This document shows positions 1 to 11,200 of a stretch of 64,000 nt of DNA, in pieces. The stretch's first letter is position 1. The number at the start of each line of letters is the position of its first letter. Under the pieces are notes generated by a model. It ran no database searches. It had not been told where the DNA came from and saw only the letters and a program-made list of their open reading frames with translations. This stretch comes from Roridomyces roridus (Eukaryota; Basidiomycota; Agaricomycetes; Agaricales; Mycenaceae), in contig JARKIF010000021.1 in the NCBI GenBank assembly GCA_029378245.1, forward strand, positions 1,054,001 through 1,118,000, given 5' to 3'. The translations under genes were made by a program, and so were the position numbers.

Positions 1-740
1 CGAGCAGCTCTCCTTTCGTTGAGGGGACCAGGGGAGTGGGAGACGGACTTGCGGGTACTGACAAATCAAGACATTCGTGGCATGAACGAACGGACACTCA
101 ACGAGCAAGAGAAGGAAGAGGACCGGAGGGCGCGGAACATCGTGGGAGCGGACGAGTTGGATGAGTTCGGGGAGGTGATTGAGCGGACGGTGCGTTTTAA
201 TTTGGAGATGGGGGAAGGGAATCGGTTCCTCTCGTGGATCTGGTACGCCGGCGGCGCAGGAGCAGGCAGCACCACAGATGAGGGCAAGCTTCACGACGGT
301 ATGTATCTGGATAGCGCCGAGGCAGATGGAGCTGAGAGCTAACATATTTAACAGATATCCGAATTGAGTGGGCCAAGGCACGCGTGCGAGCCCAGCGGTG
401 GCGGGAGGAATTACTTCTCGTGGATGAGGAGATGCGTCGAGTGCTTGTTTACTGCGGCTGGAAGGCAGCGTGGTGGGAAGCGCGTGCCGGTGCACGTACA
501 AATGTACCTCATGATCTTGCGGAGGGATTGCGCGCATACGCAACTGAGCAGGCAGTGCGGGAGCGGCACTGGCAGAGCGGCTGGCAGGCAAAGTGGGCTG
601 CTGTACGCGCTCGCTCGCGTGTGGCTTTGCTGGATGAGGGTGTGGACTTTGCACGGCATCCAGCAATAAGGGTGGAGCTGGATGATGAGGTGCCGTATGG
701 GGAGAACGGAGAGGGCGACGATTTCAATGACCTAGATTAA
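1..740 (+). CDS. KDZ transposase (CxC2 type), C-terminal part, cut by window edge
   Basis: The reading frame is open from the first base. It starts with an ALLSLRGPGEWE-like segment followed by VLTNQDIRGMNERTL, which I recognise as the tail that follows the catalytic region in CxC2-type KDZ transposases of mushrooms. A 56-nt intron (299-354, GTATGT to AACAG) joins this to a second exon encoding WAKARVRAQRWREELLLVDE and a Trp/Ala-rich helical tail, ending in an acidic stretch and a TAA at 738-740. The RNase-H-like catalytic core must lie upstream of the window. It belongs to a different KDZ branch from the other transposases here. Nothing in the visible part is broken. The family assignment rests on memory of conserved motifs. 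Confidence 0.75.
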
Positions 741-866
741 TTTCCTTTTTAAGAACCGAGCGGAGTGGTGTTGTTTCGTGTTTCTATTGTATTTGATTGG
801 CCTTTGTAATTTTTTTGTTGGAGGGTGCACTCGGTTGACGCAAATGGACCGTAAGAAACTCTACAA

Positions 867-884
867 TGGTCTAGCAGTATTGAG
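867..884 (+). other. tRNA-like A-box half of the locus split by element A
   Basis: TGGTCTAGCAGTA at 867-879 resembles a Pol III A box and D arm. Element A cut the locus here: its target duplication overlaps the A box. The partner half lies at 19016-19075. Confidence 0.4.
878..884. repeat. Left target-site duplication of element A (TATTGAG)
   Basis: TATTGAG lies directly before the left TIR and is repeated directly after the right TIR at 19009-19015. A 7-8 bp duplication is in the range I know for KDZ/Zisupton-like elements. Confidence 0.85.
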
Positions 885-993
885 CACTTCAGGCAGACAT
901 ATATAGACCCCATATTAGGGAGTCTATGCTCCCTTGAAAGACTCCCCCAAAGGGCCCTCGGGACCACCAAACTCAACCGTGGCCATCCGTGGC

Positions 994-1105
994 GGATGCA
1001 TCCGCCCACCTTTCTGGCGACCTTGGCGGATGCATCCGGGGCTTCTCTGGGATACCCAGGCGGATGCATCCAGCTGTTCTGGCTGGTCAGTGGACGGATG
1101 CATCC
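994..1105. repeat. Outer palindrome array: four copies of GGATGCATCC at exact 34-bp spacing
   Basis: GGATGCATCC occurs at 994-1003, 1028-1037, 1062-1071 and 1096-1105, centre to centre 34 bp each time, with unrelated sequence between. The same four sites are mirrored near 18788-18899. Exact phasing and palindromy suggest dimeric protein binding sites. This is an inference. Confidence 0.85.
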
Positions 1106-1644
1106 GCCTGCCCTGCCGCGCGCAGCGCGGTGCGAAAAGAATTGGTTTTTGGCGGGGTATTGGGTCCCCTGGGATGCCGTTTGAGCGCGTGGGTATGTTC
1201 AAGCCCCGCGCGTAGCGCGGGAGAGAAAAATGGTGTTTTGAGGGCAGAATTGGCTGGAAAGCGTGCTGTTTAGCGCGCTTCTGGGGTATGGATGGCTGAA
1301 TTCAACAATCCAACTGTATAGCATGCTTTTGGGGTATGGATGGTTTCTAGGGTTTTCTGGGTATGGATGGCTGAATTCTAAAACTGTCCAACTGGTATAG
1401 CGGTGCTCAATAAATTCACCGCTTTCGGCGTGGTCTCACTACGGTATCCATTGGAATGGTTGGCAATATATTCAAGTAAATAAAGTACATGTGCGTAAAA
1501 AAAAAAACACGCCAAGGATACGCAGCTACGCTCACACTCGAACTAGACGAAGGGACAATCTATATACATACTACTACTCTACTACATACACGTGCACTTT
1601 GTAACACAACAACGGTACCGCTATAACGGGCCTACTTCCTTACA

Positions 1645-2276
1645 CGGATGATCCCGCCTCGCGGCAAGAAGTTCAGGCGGATGAGCCCGCCTGGCTTGAG
1701 ACGACGTTGACGGACTCGTCTGTCTCGGTCAACAAGATACAGGCGGAGGCACCCGCCAAGGTTGAAATCGTGTTCACGGACCCATCCGTCCCAGTCGAGC
1801 AAATGCAGACGGAGTCATCCGTCTCCATCAAACACATGGAGGCGGATGCTCCCGCCCCATTCAAACAAATGAAGACGGACTGGTCCGTCTTGGTCCAAGA
1901 AATGGGACGGACGCACCCGCCATGTTCAGAAAAACGTCGACGGACCCTTCCGTCCCATCCTACAGATTGTTGACGGATGCATCCGCCGCTTCACAAGATT
2001 TCGATGGCGGATGCAACCGTTGAACACCGGCCGAGGGACGGATGCATCCGTTGAAGGTCAAAATCTCAACGGATGCATCCGTTGAGTGGTACCCTGGGAC
2101 GGAGGCATCCGTGTTGTTGTACGAGAAGGACGGATGCATCCGTTGTCAGAGAATTAAAAAGACCGCTTGGACGGATGCGTCCGTCCAAGGCAAGACGAGA
2201 ACGGATGCGTCCGTCTAGGTAGTCTTGAATGGCGGATGCATCCGTTCCATTCCACTTGCAGATGACGGGTACGTCC
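1645..2276. repeat. Inner palindrome array: about 20 degenerate CGGA-N4-TCCG sites every 30-34 bp
   Basis: Centres I could place by eye are near 1650, 1684, 1716, 1749, 1783, 1815, 1848, 1881, 1914, 1947, 1980, 2013, 2044, 2075, 2105, 2136, 2177, 2207, 2238 and 2269. The outer half (1650-2013) keeps about 33 bp spacing and often has a changed centre, for example GACGGACTCGTCTGTC. The inner half keeps about 31 bp and the full GGATGCATCC core. One gap of 41 bp breaks the rhythm near 2150. The array is mirrored at about 17617-18248. The arm bases are conserved while the middle four vary, as expected for a symmetric binding site. Confidence 0.85.
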
Positions 2277-2563
2277 GTGTTTCGTTTTTCTCTCTCTCTC
2301 TCCCTCCTCGTTAAGTATACGACTGGTTCTAACTCACTCACTGTTCATTCTATCTATACCACCGAGAAACACCGAACCATTGAGTCTATTCTAGTTTGCT
2401 GTGCTGACGGACTTACCCATTTTAGCATGCTGTGCAGCCAAACATCAAGACCACAACAACCGCTATCGCCCTAGTTTAGAAAGTCTCTCACGTCAAAAAA
2501 AACGACAAGAAATTTGGAAGGAATGAATGTCAATTAATGCAGACAGTCCATCCCATTGATTAT

Positions 2564-5500
2564 CTACCCATCCAAGTCCTCGACGTCGCTAACATCACTG
2601 TCGCTGTCAACCTCCTCGGTATTCAGCACATCCAACCAGCCAAAATCCATCTCTTCCTCGTTCTCTTCCGCCGCCTCCTTCTCCAGCTCTCCCATGTGCA
2701 CCTCAAAGTCGTCCCTGCCTCGCGCCGCCGTCGCCCGCTCTGCCAGGTACCGGGCAATTTGTGCGTATGACGGACCCCAAGGCACCTCATCCTCTGCACC
2801 GTCTGGTAGGCATTTCCGCCATGTGGCACACAACGCCAGCAACCGCCGCTGCCGCCGCTGCAAAGCATACGCTTCCACTGGGGTATCTACAACGCGGTCA
2901 ATACAAACATCAGGGATAGAGCGTGCGACGTACCTGCATCCCGGATGGCCAACTTCACGATAGCCCACTCTTCCGCAAACCACACGCGCATCGAACGCCG
3001 CTCCTTCTCCAAAATCTTGTCCTCCTCGTTTGTTCGATCAACGACCAGCATGGCGCGAATCCCTTTGCGCACGGACTCGTCGCCAAGCCATGGAGGCACC
3101 TCCGTCTCCTCTTCCTCGGGATCCTGCAAGCCAATGTCTTGCCAAACCGTGTCGTTGGTGTCGAGTTGGAACAGCATCTTCGGGTCGATCTTGGGAGGAG
3201 GGACGGCGCGCCGAGGAGCACGTTTGGACTTGACTTCGGCTGCAATCTTATCGCACGTCTCGTTGTACTGACGATTCAATTTGACGATTTTGGGCCGTCG
3301 GCGCTTGATGGCATCGAGTGTATGCTCCCGTAAATTACGATCTGTACGTGACCATGAGCGACGTAAGTCGAATATGTATTTGTGAAGCATAACGCACCTG
3401 AGCCCTGCTGCCGCCGCGAATTGCGCTCCAGCGCCTCCCGCTCGAATTTGTGAGCGCGGAGAAGATCCCGAAGACGTTTCTTCAGAGCAAGCGCGCTGAC
3501 GCGCAGCTCGAGGAACTTGGCTTGGGTCTTGTTGTTGAGCTTGTTCCGGCCATCGACTCCGAGCGCGCCCTCCTTCCGCTTCAGTTCCGTTTGGGATTTG
3601 GCCAGCGCAGCGCGAGCCTTCTTGAGGTCAGAGCCTAGGAGAAGGGTGTCGTCGGTGTTGCTGCGGTCAGCAGCATCCAAAAGCTTCGCCTCGATCTCCG
3701 CCTTCTTTTCCTTGAGGACGGAGACGACTTGTCGCTGGGCGAGGACGGAGGCGATAGCCTTCTCACTTGCGGACTTCTTGGTCATACCTGCTCTCTGTCA
3801 ATACCTTGCACAACGGTGATGCATGGTGGCGACTTACGTGCCACTGGCTTGGTCTGCGATGCCACCTGGGCCTTCCATTGTGTACGCAACCACGGAACGG
3901 TGTACTCGCACTGTTCAAGCTCCTCCTCCGCCTCGGCACGCTTTGCCTGGGAGTGCAAAGAGCGGCGCCGATTCCAGTCCGCAAGCTTGAAAAGACTGGC
4001 CTCGTCCGCGTGCTTAATTTGCGTGTCCAAGACATAGAGTCGGTGATGGGCCTGTAGAATACGTGAATAGACATTCAAAAAGTCAGAATAAATGCACACA
4101 CCCCCGAAATGCGAAGGTGAGCAATCAAATGGCTGATAGAATGCCAAAACCGCTCGCACCCTTCACCGTTCGTGAACCCAAAGCCTTCCCGGTAACGCGG
4201 GTGGAAAACTAGTTGGCAGGGCCAAACGTGACCGAACGCGTGGAAGACTGCCACCGCGAACGCCAAACGAGGAAAATACCGCTCCAAAAAACCCCACTTC
4301 AGCGTGGACCGCGCAAGTTGGCAGACAATGTCGTATAGCAAGCCCACTCGTACGTCTTCTGGCAAGTGCTGGAACAGCTCCTCGACGAGAAGCAACGCCC
4401 CGAACTGCTTCTCGCCCGCGGACCGCATATTGAGCAGCCAAAGAACCCGGTCATGGCGACACAGAAGGCCCATGATCGCCGTGATGTCAAACTGCTCGGT
4501 ATTCGACTTGGTCCGTCGCTCGTCCGCTGCCGTGAACGACCCCTCGCAGACGTCGAGGTTAGCCTCGGACACATGGAGGTCGGGATGCGCGTAGTGATCG
4601 TCCTCGTCTTCCACCTCCTCGCACCTAGCCTTCCTCGACTTTTTGGCGGTTTTATCTCCCCGCACGCGCTCCACGTATGCCTCCATCCTGGCTGAGAGCT
4701 CGTCCGGGATGAAGTGGGTCTCGGGGTGGACCTTGGGCGTGTCGGGCTGACTCTTGTTGCGTTTCTGGGTAAAGCAGGCGTCGACACAGACAAATACATC
4801 AGCACTGAATGCAGATTAGCACGGTGAAACGACAAAGGAGGCTGAAGGGACCTACATGGCAGAGGGATCATGCCGCAGCTCACCCCCGAAACACGCCGGG
4901 CATCGTTTTCGCAGGTACTCGCTCAGACGAGTTCGAGGCTTGGGGTCTGGGAAAGGGTTCTGCGCGGGCTCCGGGCTCGGGGATCTCTTGCGCTTGCCTT
5001 TGCCCTTGGAATGGGGCGCTGGGGTGGGTGACGAGGAACGTGTCGACGACGACGAGGATGAGCGTGAATGGGAGGTGCTGGAGGTGCTGGAGGCGCGAGA
5101 GGAGGAGCGACCCCGCTGGGTGCCTTCGTCGTCGCTGGGTTGCTCTTCTGCAGCTTGGTCTTTGAGGTATTGCTCGCGTGCGCTCTTGAGTTGCTGATCA
5201 AAGAAGTATTCCACCTGGTTGCGTAGGTGGGTATACCACTCGAGAGAAGCGGCGAAGAGCCGACGGAGAGCGCCCTGCTTAATGGTTAAGCACATTTGGA
5301 GTTGAATGTAGGTGGCACGTACATGGTGTTCCAAACTGAATCCAAGTTCGTCAAGGAACTCTTCGTATGCCTCTGTGTACGCCGTGTTGTTGGGAGCCAC
5401 GCGCAGGAACAACCTGCGTACCATGTCCAACACTCGCACGTCCACAGCTACACTCGGGCGAAGCGGTGCGCAAGGGAAAAGTCCGGCCTCCAACAATTGG

Positions 5501-6113
5501 TCTGGCGCGGGGCTGCAGGCACATATGTCGATGACGATGTCCTTGATTTCTGGGAAGCTTTGATCAGGATATCGAGCTTACATGCAGGGTGAAAGAACGA
5601 AGACTTACCCGTGAAATAGACAGCACTGATTTTGTGTGTGACGCGTCTTTTGCACGAGCAGCTCGCTTCTTTGCGCTGAGGAAGCGGAAGCTGGTCTACC
5701 TCGCGCCATCCTTTCGTCTCGAAGAACATGCGCGTCCACAGAGGGACTAGACGAGGTATCACCTCCTTGTCCCAAGTCTCCCACTGGTCGGTCTTTGACT
5801 GCCGATAAGATTTCGAGGGTGATTCGGTTTCTTTGCACGGGGACGACGGGGTCGTATCAAAATCAAAATCTGGTGGGTTGTCGACAGAGGGTAGGTCTGA
5901 GAATATGTCGGCTGGGGAGGCTGCCGAGCCGAGAGGAGCCCGTACAAGTTTTTCGACCAAGGTCCCTGCGTTTCCGGCGTAATGTACAGGTTGGGGACCC
6001 TTCTTCTTGGCAAGGTGATGCGAAGGCGTGGGGCCGGGGACGAGCAGTTTCTCAACGCGTTCCTGTATGCGCACGTTCTTCCTCTCTCGTTTGGTGACCC
6101 TCAGGAAGGGCAT
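2564..6113 (-). CDS. KDZ transposase of element A (CxC1-like)
   Basis: This predicted transposase catalyses excision and insertion in the nucleus. The ATG at 6113-6111 opens a basic N-terminus. A Cys cluster follows (SCSCKRR, then IDICACSPAP and a LLEAGLFPCAPLRPS segment), as in the CxC1-like region of KDZ proteins. After a Ser-rich linker come RCPACFGG and VCVDACFTQKR, which carry the first likely catalytic Asp. LLYDIVCQL gives the second Asp, and NGEGCERFWH the Glu. A long coiled-coil tail ends in an acidic stretch, stop at 2564-2566. There are about seven introns of 50-65 nt, for example after the CSC exon and after HLRISG. I saw no stop or frameshift. The paralogue at 25012-30127 shares the whole layout. 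The 5' side faces the KOW gene's 3' end and carries CGAACAAT motifs. Confidence 0.9.
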
Positions 6114-6183
6114 GATGTGTGGTCGAAATTCGAGGATGGTCGGGTGTGAATTGGATTTGTTTGATTGGTGGCACGCGTCGGAA

Positions 6184-6278
6184 GACAAACAATGGCGCGC
6201 GCGCGCACTGCAACAAAGACGAACAATGGAACGCATCTTGACGCGCGGTTGATATTATTGATTGACGAACAATGGGAC
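6184..6278 (-). promoter_or_regulatory. Repeated CGAACAAT motif upstream of the element A transposase
   Basis: GACAAACAATGG (6184-6195), GACGAACAATGGAAC (6218-6232) and GACGAACAATGGGAC (6264-6278) lie 70-165 bp upstream of the transposase ATG. The same motif precedes the accessory and Cys-rich genes of A, and the transposase and Cys-rich genes of B. A role as a shared regulatory site is inferred. Confidence 0.55.
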
Positions 6279-6406
6279 ACATCTTGAGTTGGCAGACGGA
6301 TTCACTTCACTTGAATATGCATTGACTATGAAATATACAAGGTTGTATGAAAATATACAAGGTGTACCGTATTTACATGACAAGTCTACATATTGCGTTG
6401 ATTAAT

Positions 6407-9400
6407 TTACAGCAGAAGGCTAAAGTCCGTCTTGGCAAATACGACGTCCAAATGCTGGCGTTCTTCCTTCTCGGCAAGACACAATGCTTTCCAGTGATAA
6501 CGGCCACGCGACGAATCCAAGTGCCGCACAAACGCATGATCGACCGGCGCGTTGTCCATGTCGAGGACCTGGCCATATTCCCCCAAGTGCGAGCGGTCGT
6601 CCAAGTGGTCAGGGCCAACGATAACGACTCGCTCACCAGCGCATTTGTCAACCCGCTTGCCCTCCTTCGTCCTCAAGGGTTTAAGACAGCCGCTGGTAAA
6701 CCGGACCATGCTCTGGCCCTGGATGCCATAGACGGGGATGGGATGTCCGGCCTGGTACGTCTCTTCGACCAGCAGGAAACCCTGTTTTCCCTCTTGGTCT
6801 TTCTGTTGTTTCCGGTTCTTGAAAGCCATGCGGCCCCCCTTCGCCGTCGCTGTACCCTCGATGATGACGTCCAAACGCTTGTTGAGGAGATGATCATTGT
6901 GCAACCAGCGCCCGTCTGTCTCCCCGGGCAACTCATATGTCGACAATACATCTGGGTCAGGAGGAGGAGGAGTCGGGATGCGTTCGGCGGGCAAGTCGGG
7001 AAGTGGTTGGGGCAACTGGTACTGTCGGGAGAGCCTGTCCTGCCTGACATAAACGGCCGCAGTGAGCGGCATCCCGGTGCTGCACCCAAAGTTAGGGCCT
7101 GCCGACGGGACAAAAGGAGGCACTCACTGGTACTCGACAATGTCTTCGATTGGCACTTTTTCCGCCACCTGGTGGTCCCCGTACGCGATGGTGGCCAATA
7201 TGCCGTACAAATCGTATCTGCAAGCCCGGAGCAGCGATTTGACACCATTAAACTGTTCTTGGCGCTGCCGACGGGCCTCCGAGTCGTGATCGCCCGTGAT
7301 CACGCCTTTGCGGGTTCGCTGTGGGTGGCCCGAAGCAACAATCTTGACTTCCAGCCCTTCAAATCGCTTGCCCGTCGTCATCAGGCGATCTTTGAGGACT
7401 TCCAGATCCCGTGTCTTTTGAAACGTGTTCTTCCAATGCTGCCCATCTACCTGGGCCTCCAATGCGGCCGCCAAACGTTGGAACAAGTCCGCATCGTGCT
7501 CCAGCGACAAGCTTGCCGCCTTCTTCAAGCAGTCTGCAGCATCATCGTACATCCCCAGTCGGCGCAAACAGTCAGCCTTGTGAAAGGCCCGAAGTTTCAG
7601 GGCTTGGGTTGCGGGCTCTTCTGCTGTGGCCTCGTCACAGACTGCTGCCGTGGAGAGTTGAGCAAACGTCGTCTTCCATGCTTGGGCAATGAGGAGCTTG
7701 AGTTGCGCGTCGTTCTCCGCGTCTTGCTCCTTCTGAGTCGGAGGGAGGAATCTGTCGCGGGTGATAGATGTCCAAGTGGAAGCGTAGATCGTTGGATGCC
7801 ACCGGGCAAAATTGACATCCGACGCTCGCACCCGTCTCACCTAACAGTTAGATTTAGCCAGGATCGGGTCTTTCTTCCGGGACAATGCCTACCTCTACTT
7901 GTGCATCGGAGCCGAGGATAATGACAAGTCCACCAAAAAGCGCGTCGACGTCGCGGACCACGGCCTTCTCCCCACGTAGCTCGACCTCGTCCCCGGGCAG
8001 AAAATAGCGAATGCAAGATGCAATTGGGACCTCCACCGAGCCCGTCACGGTCCCACCCTCAAGTGTTAGGTTGTGGCCTTGGATTGACGCAATATGGGAA
8101 ACCACATCGAGATGCGCGCCCTCGACGACCAATACTCGATCATGCACTCGAGGGACGGGTCCTGGGTCCAGAAGATGGCGACGTAGGTCGGAGAGGAGAG
8201 GGTTTGGGGCGCCGTTGGGCCAGCCGGTCATGACACCAACGTAGAGACCGTCGCTGTTCTTGTCCAAGTGCTCGATCAATCCTGTCCATTTGCGCCCCGG
8301 CCCAGACACCGCAAAAACCCGATCGCCACCGTTGAGGGCAAAGGATGTGCATCCCCAGTTTGGCTTTTGCAGTCGCCGATGGTTGCTGCGGATGAAGGGC
8401 TCGAGCTCTTCGGCGGTTGGGTGTACGACGGGAGATGATTTGCGAGTTCTGGCTCGGTGCTCGGTGCGTATCTGCAGCAACGGCCTGTTTGCGCGGGGAG
8501 GGCGGATGCTTTTCACGAGGAATTTCTTTGCCGTGGTGTCTAATACGTAGCCAATGACACGCGGGTGTCGTTCGAGGCGCACCCATTCTCCCTCGCGCAC
8601 CAAGTGCTGATTCATGTACTTGAGGTGAGTGCGGATGGACGCGTTGCCGTCAAAGTACGGGTCCTGAGATGGCAGCACCTGGAGCATGTCCTGGACCATG
8701 GCATCTTGGGCCCAAGGGCCTTCGTCGTAGCTAAATGTGTACTGCATGTTATCGAGGTGATTAACGAGATGCTGTTCTTCCCAGTATCGCCGCGAGACCT
8801 TGTCGTGCGGGGGGAGACGTGCATGAGGCACCAAAGGGTCGCGCGCTGGGATGGGAATGGTGGAGGGAGGAATGACGGATGGAGAATCCGTGTCAGCCAC
8901 CAGCTCTCGAGAAGACGACACCGGGCGGAAGCCTTGTTTCCGTAGCTCCTGCTCCCTCTCCTGTCGAATCTCTCGGTCGTAGCGAGACTTTCTGCTGTGG
9001 ATGGAGCGGACATGCTGCTCCTCGTCCGCGCTATCCTCCGAGATGCCAGGAGCTGCAAGTGTTTGGCGCATGGGCTCGTCGGGATCAGGGTGCTCGTCGG
9101 GCTCAGGGTCGTCATTGAGAAACTCTGAAAACGTTCAGTGAGATTTTTTCCACACAGATGAAATCAAAACTAACCGTGGTCGAAAGCAGTGTCATCGTCG
9201 TCATCTTGCTCGCCATCGGAATCCTTGGCGGCTAGGTCGAGGTACTTGCGAGCGAGCTTGGCTTCAGTGGAATTCGGGTTCTTGGATCGTTTGGACTTGG
9301 AGGGTTTTCGAGAGTCTACGTTCGTCGAGCTTCTGGCTTTGGAGGAGCGGGATGCAGATTCGGTGGGTTCTATCCACCTTCTTCAGTTTCAGAGCTTTAC

Positions 9401-11200
9401 GAATTCGTGGATTCTAACCATCAGGGGAGGATGTGGAAATTTCGGGTTCTTGTTCTTCGACTACACGATTGCGCATGTACTTAGCGTGCATGTAAAACCC
9501 CATCGGGTCCTGCTCATTATCCTCATCGTCTCTCGCAACAAATTCTATTGAAATTATGAGCGCTCATCGGAGAAGAAAAGAAAAAAACTGACCTCGGTCT
9601 GATGCAGTTTCAAGGTCGAGTGCAGCTTCATCTTCATCCTCAGAAATTACGGGCTGATCCCCCGCTTGAGAATCCTCGATGTCGGAGTGTTCTGCAGCGA
9701 GGTCCAGAATATCGTCGTAGTCCTGCTCGTCTGGAAATACTGAGCTAGGTTTCTGGATGCATAAGTATGTATTCACCATCGTCGGAGAAGGTGGGACGCT
9801 CGTCATCTTCCTCGACCTCGTCTCCTGACAATGCAGCCAAGGCCGCGTCAATCTCCGCTTGCGTAAACTAAATGGACATGTTAAGAACGAGGGCAAAAAA
9901 GAGATGGTCGACGCACGTCCAGATCCTCGTCCGACTCTGGGTCTGTGTCCAAATCGGATGCCGTATGCTTTGGGCGCAGTCAGAACGGAAAGAATTGCAC
10001 CAATAAAAATGGGACGCACCCCACCAGGTCCTCCTTCGTAGTCAGATGAAATTATCGCACGCATGACCCTCCTTCTTTTCCTCCGCTGTGTCCTTTCATG
10101 CGCTTCGTCAACAATCTGTTGCTTTGGTTGCTTCTGTTCTTTTTTCGACTTCCTGTGGGATTCCTTTTCTCGCTGTCTCTTACGATGCGCATGATTGAGT
10201 GCGGCAACGTCGACACGCGGGAGGGGAGGCGTCAATTGGCGCTCCGGTGTAGTTGTACGGGCGCGCTTGGCAGGGGAAGGTGAAGAAGGGCTTGCACGAC
10301 GCTTTGTATTAGTCGAGGTCGAGGGCTGAAACAATGTCAATTGGATTTCAAAATCAACACAGAAGTCGTACCGTTTCGGGAGAAGCAGGCACAGGAAACG
10401 TAGGGTTATTCGACTCGTTCTCGAAATCAACCATCGAAGCGAGCTCAAGCATGGCGAGAGCGGTGGCAGAGTCGAGCGTGGTGTTCTGGTATTGGGAATG
10501 GAGGTGGTCGGGCTATTGAGTATTCAGTAACATGAATTACAGCGAAAGACTACACGTACGACGGAGGAAGAAGGGAGGTATGAATCGAAATTGAGCGCGG
10601 GGTCGAGCTCTCCGTCTGGCTATTGAGTATTCAGTAACATGATTAGAGAGAAAGACCACACATACGAGGGAGGAGGAAGGGATGTAACGTGCAATGAGAG
10701 CGGGGTCGAGCTCTCCGTCTGGCTATTGAGTATTCAGTAAGTAACACGAATTACAGAAAAAAGACTACACATACGAGGGAGGAGGAAGGGAAGTAACGTG
10801 CAATGAGAGCGGGGTCGAGCTCTTCGTCTGGCTATTGAATATTTCAGCGGAATGTATTCAAAACAAGGACTTCACATACGAGGGAGGAGGAAGGGAAGTG
10901 GCGTGGATCGAGAGCGGGGTCGAGCTCTTCGTCTGGCTATACACTATGAGTACTTCACACAAAGTCGATAAGGATGGGACATACCGAGGTGCTGGAATGC
11001 AATGGAGAATTGTCAAGCCTTAGGGGCGGATAGTCCACGGCGCCCCATGAGACGTTGGGTGAGACTGGAGAACGAGACGCCGAGGGCGAGGTCGAGGTCG
11101 AGGTCGAAGTCCATGCTGCAGATGAGGACATCTCGTCAAACGTGCAGGGATCGACGGTGGCGGTAGTGCTTGGAACTCGAGTATCGGTGGACGTGTTCAT
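6407..11200 (-). CDS. KOW-repeat chromatin/transcription-like protein of element A
   Basis: This large gene has many introns, ATG at 11200 and stop at 6407-6409. The N-terminus is disordered, with four tandemly duplicated exons (10560-10936), a KRARTT-like basic segment near 10280 and acidic SDLDTDPESDED segments. From about 9070 down, several SPT5/KOW-like modules follow: GEWVRLERHPRVIGYVLD, GDRVFAVSGPGRKWTGLIEH, DRVLVVEGAHLDVVSHIAS and GDEVELRGEKAVVRDVD. Next comes a helical, TPR-like stretch (about 7600-7450). It is followed by FEGLEVKIVASG with KGVITGDHDSEAR, and by ERVVIVGPDHLDDRSHLG near the end. KOW folds usually bind RNA or transcription complexes. A role in element expression or targeting is only a guess. 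The homologue at 20797-24742 has the same order. The exact exon list needs transcript data. Confidence 0.8.
10560..10936 (-). repeat. Tandem array of four duplicated exons in the KOW gene
   Basis: Four exons lie at 10880-10936, 10775-10831, 10666-10722 (57 bp each) and 10560-10619 (60 bp). Each is flanked by CAATAG-type acceptors and GTATGTG/GTACGTG donors. They encode PDEELDPALDPRHFPSSSL, PDEELDPALIARYFPSSSL, PDGELDPALIARYIPSSSL and PDGELDPALNFDSYLPSSSV. All are phase 0, so any number can be included without a frameshift. The exon plus intron unit is about 105-110 bp. The following exon starts with PDHLHSQYQ, possibly an older diverged copy. Confidence 0.85.

Larger units (their letters stand above)
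885..2491 (+). repeat. Left terminal inverted repeat of element A (about 1.6 kb)
   Basis: This stretch is repeated in inverted orientation at 17403-19008 with only scattered single-base differences. It has no convincing gene. It carries two arrays of imperfect palindromes and a CT-rich run near 2290. It ends 73 bp from the stop codon of the transposase gene. Short open frames within it are present identically in both copies but have no codon-like character. Confidence 0.93.

Noticed and set aside
985..2280. CRISPR array suggested by regularly spaced short repeats
   Set aside because: The repeats are degenerate palindromes of about 12 bp inside transposon TIRs, present in both orientations, in a eukaryotic intron-rich context with no cas genes.
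2066..2341. A 91-codon frame repeated exactly at 17553-17828
   Set aside because: Repeated only because it lies in the inverted repeats. It consists of palindrome array sequence with no protein-like composition.
6347..7921. A 524-codon open frame on + across the 3' part of the KOW gene
   Set aside because: It lies antisense to exons with clear homology to element B and shows no domain. It is open only because of GC-rich codon use on the other strand.
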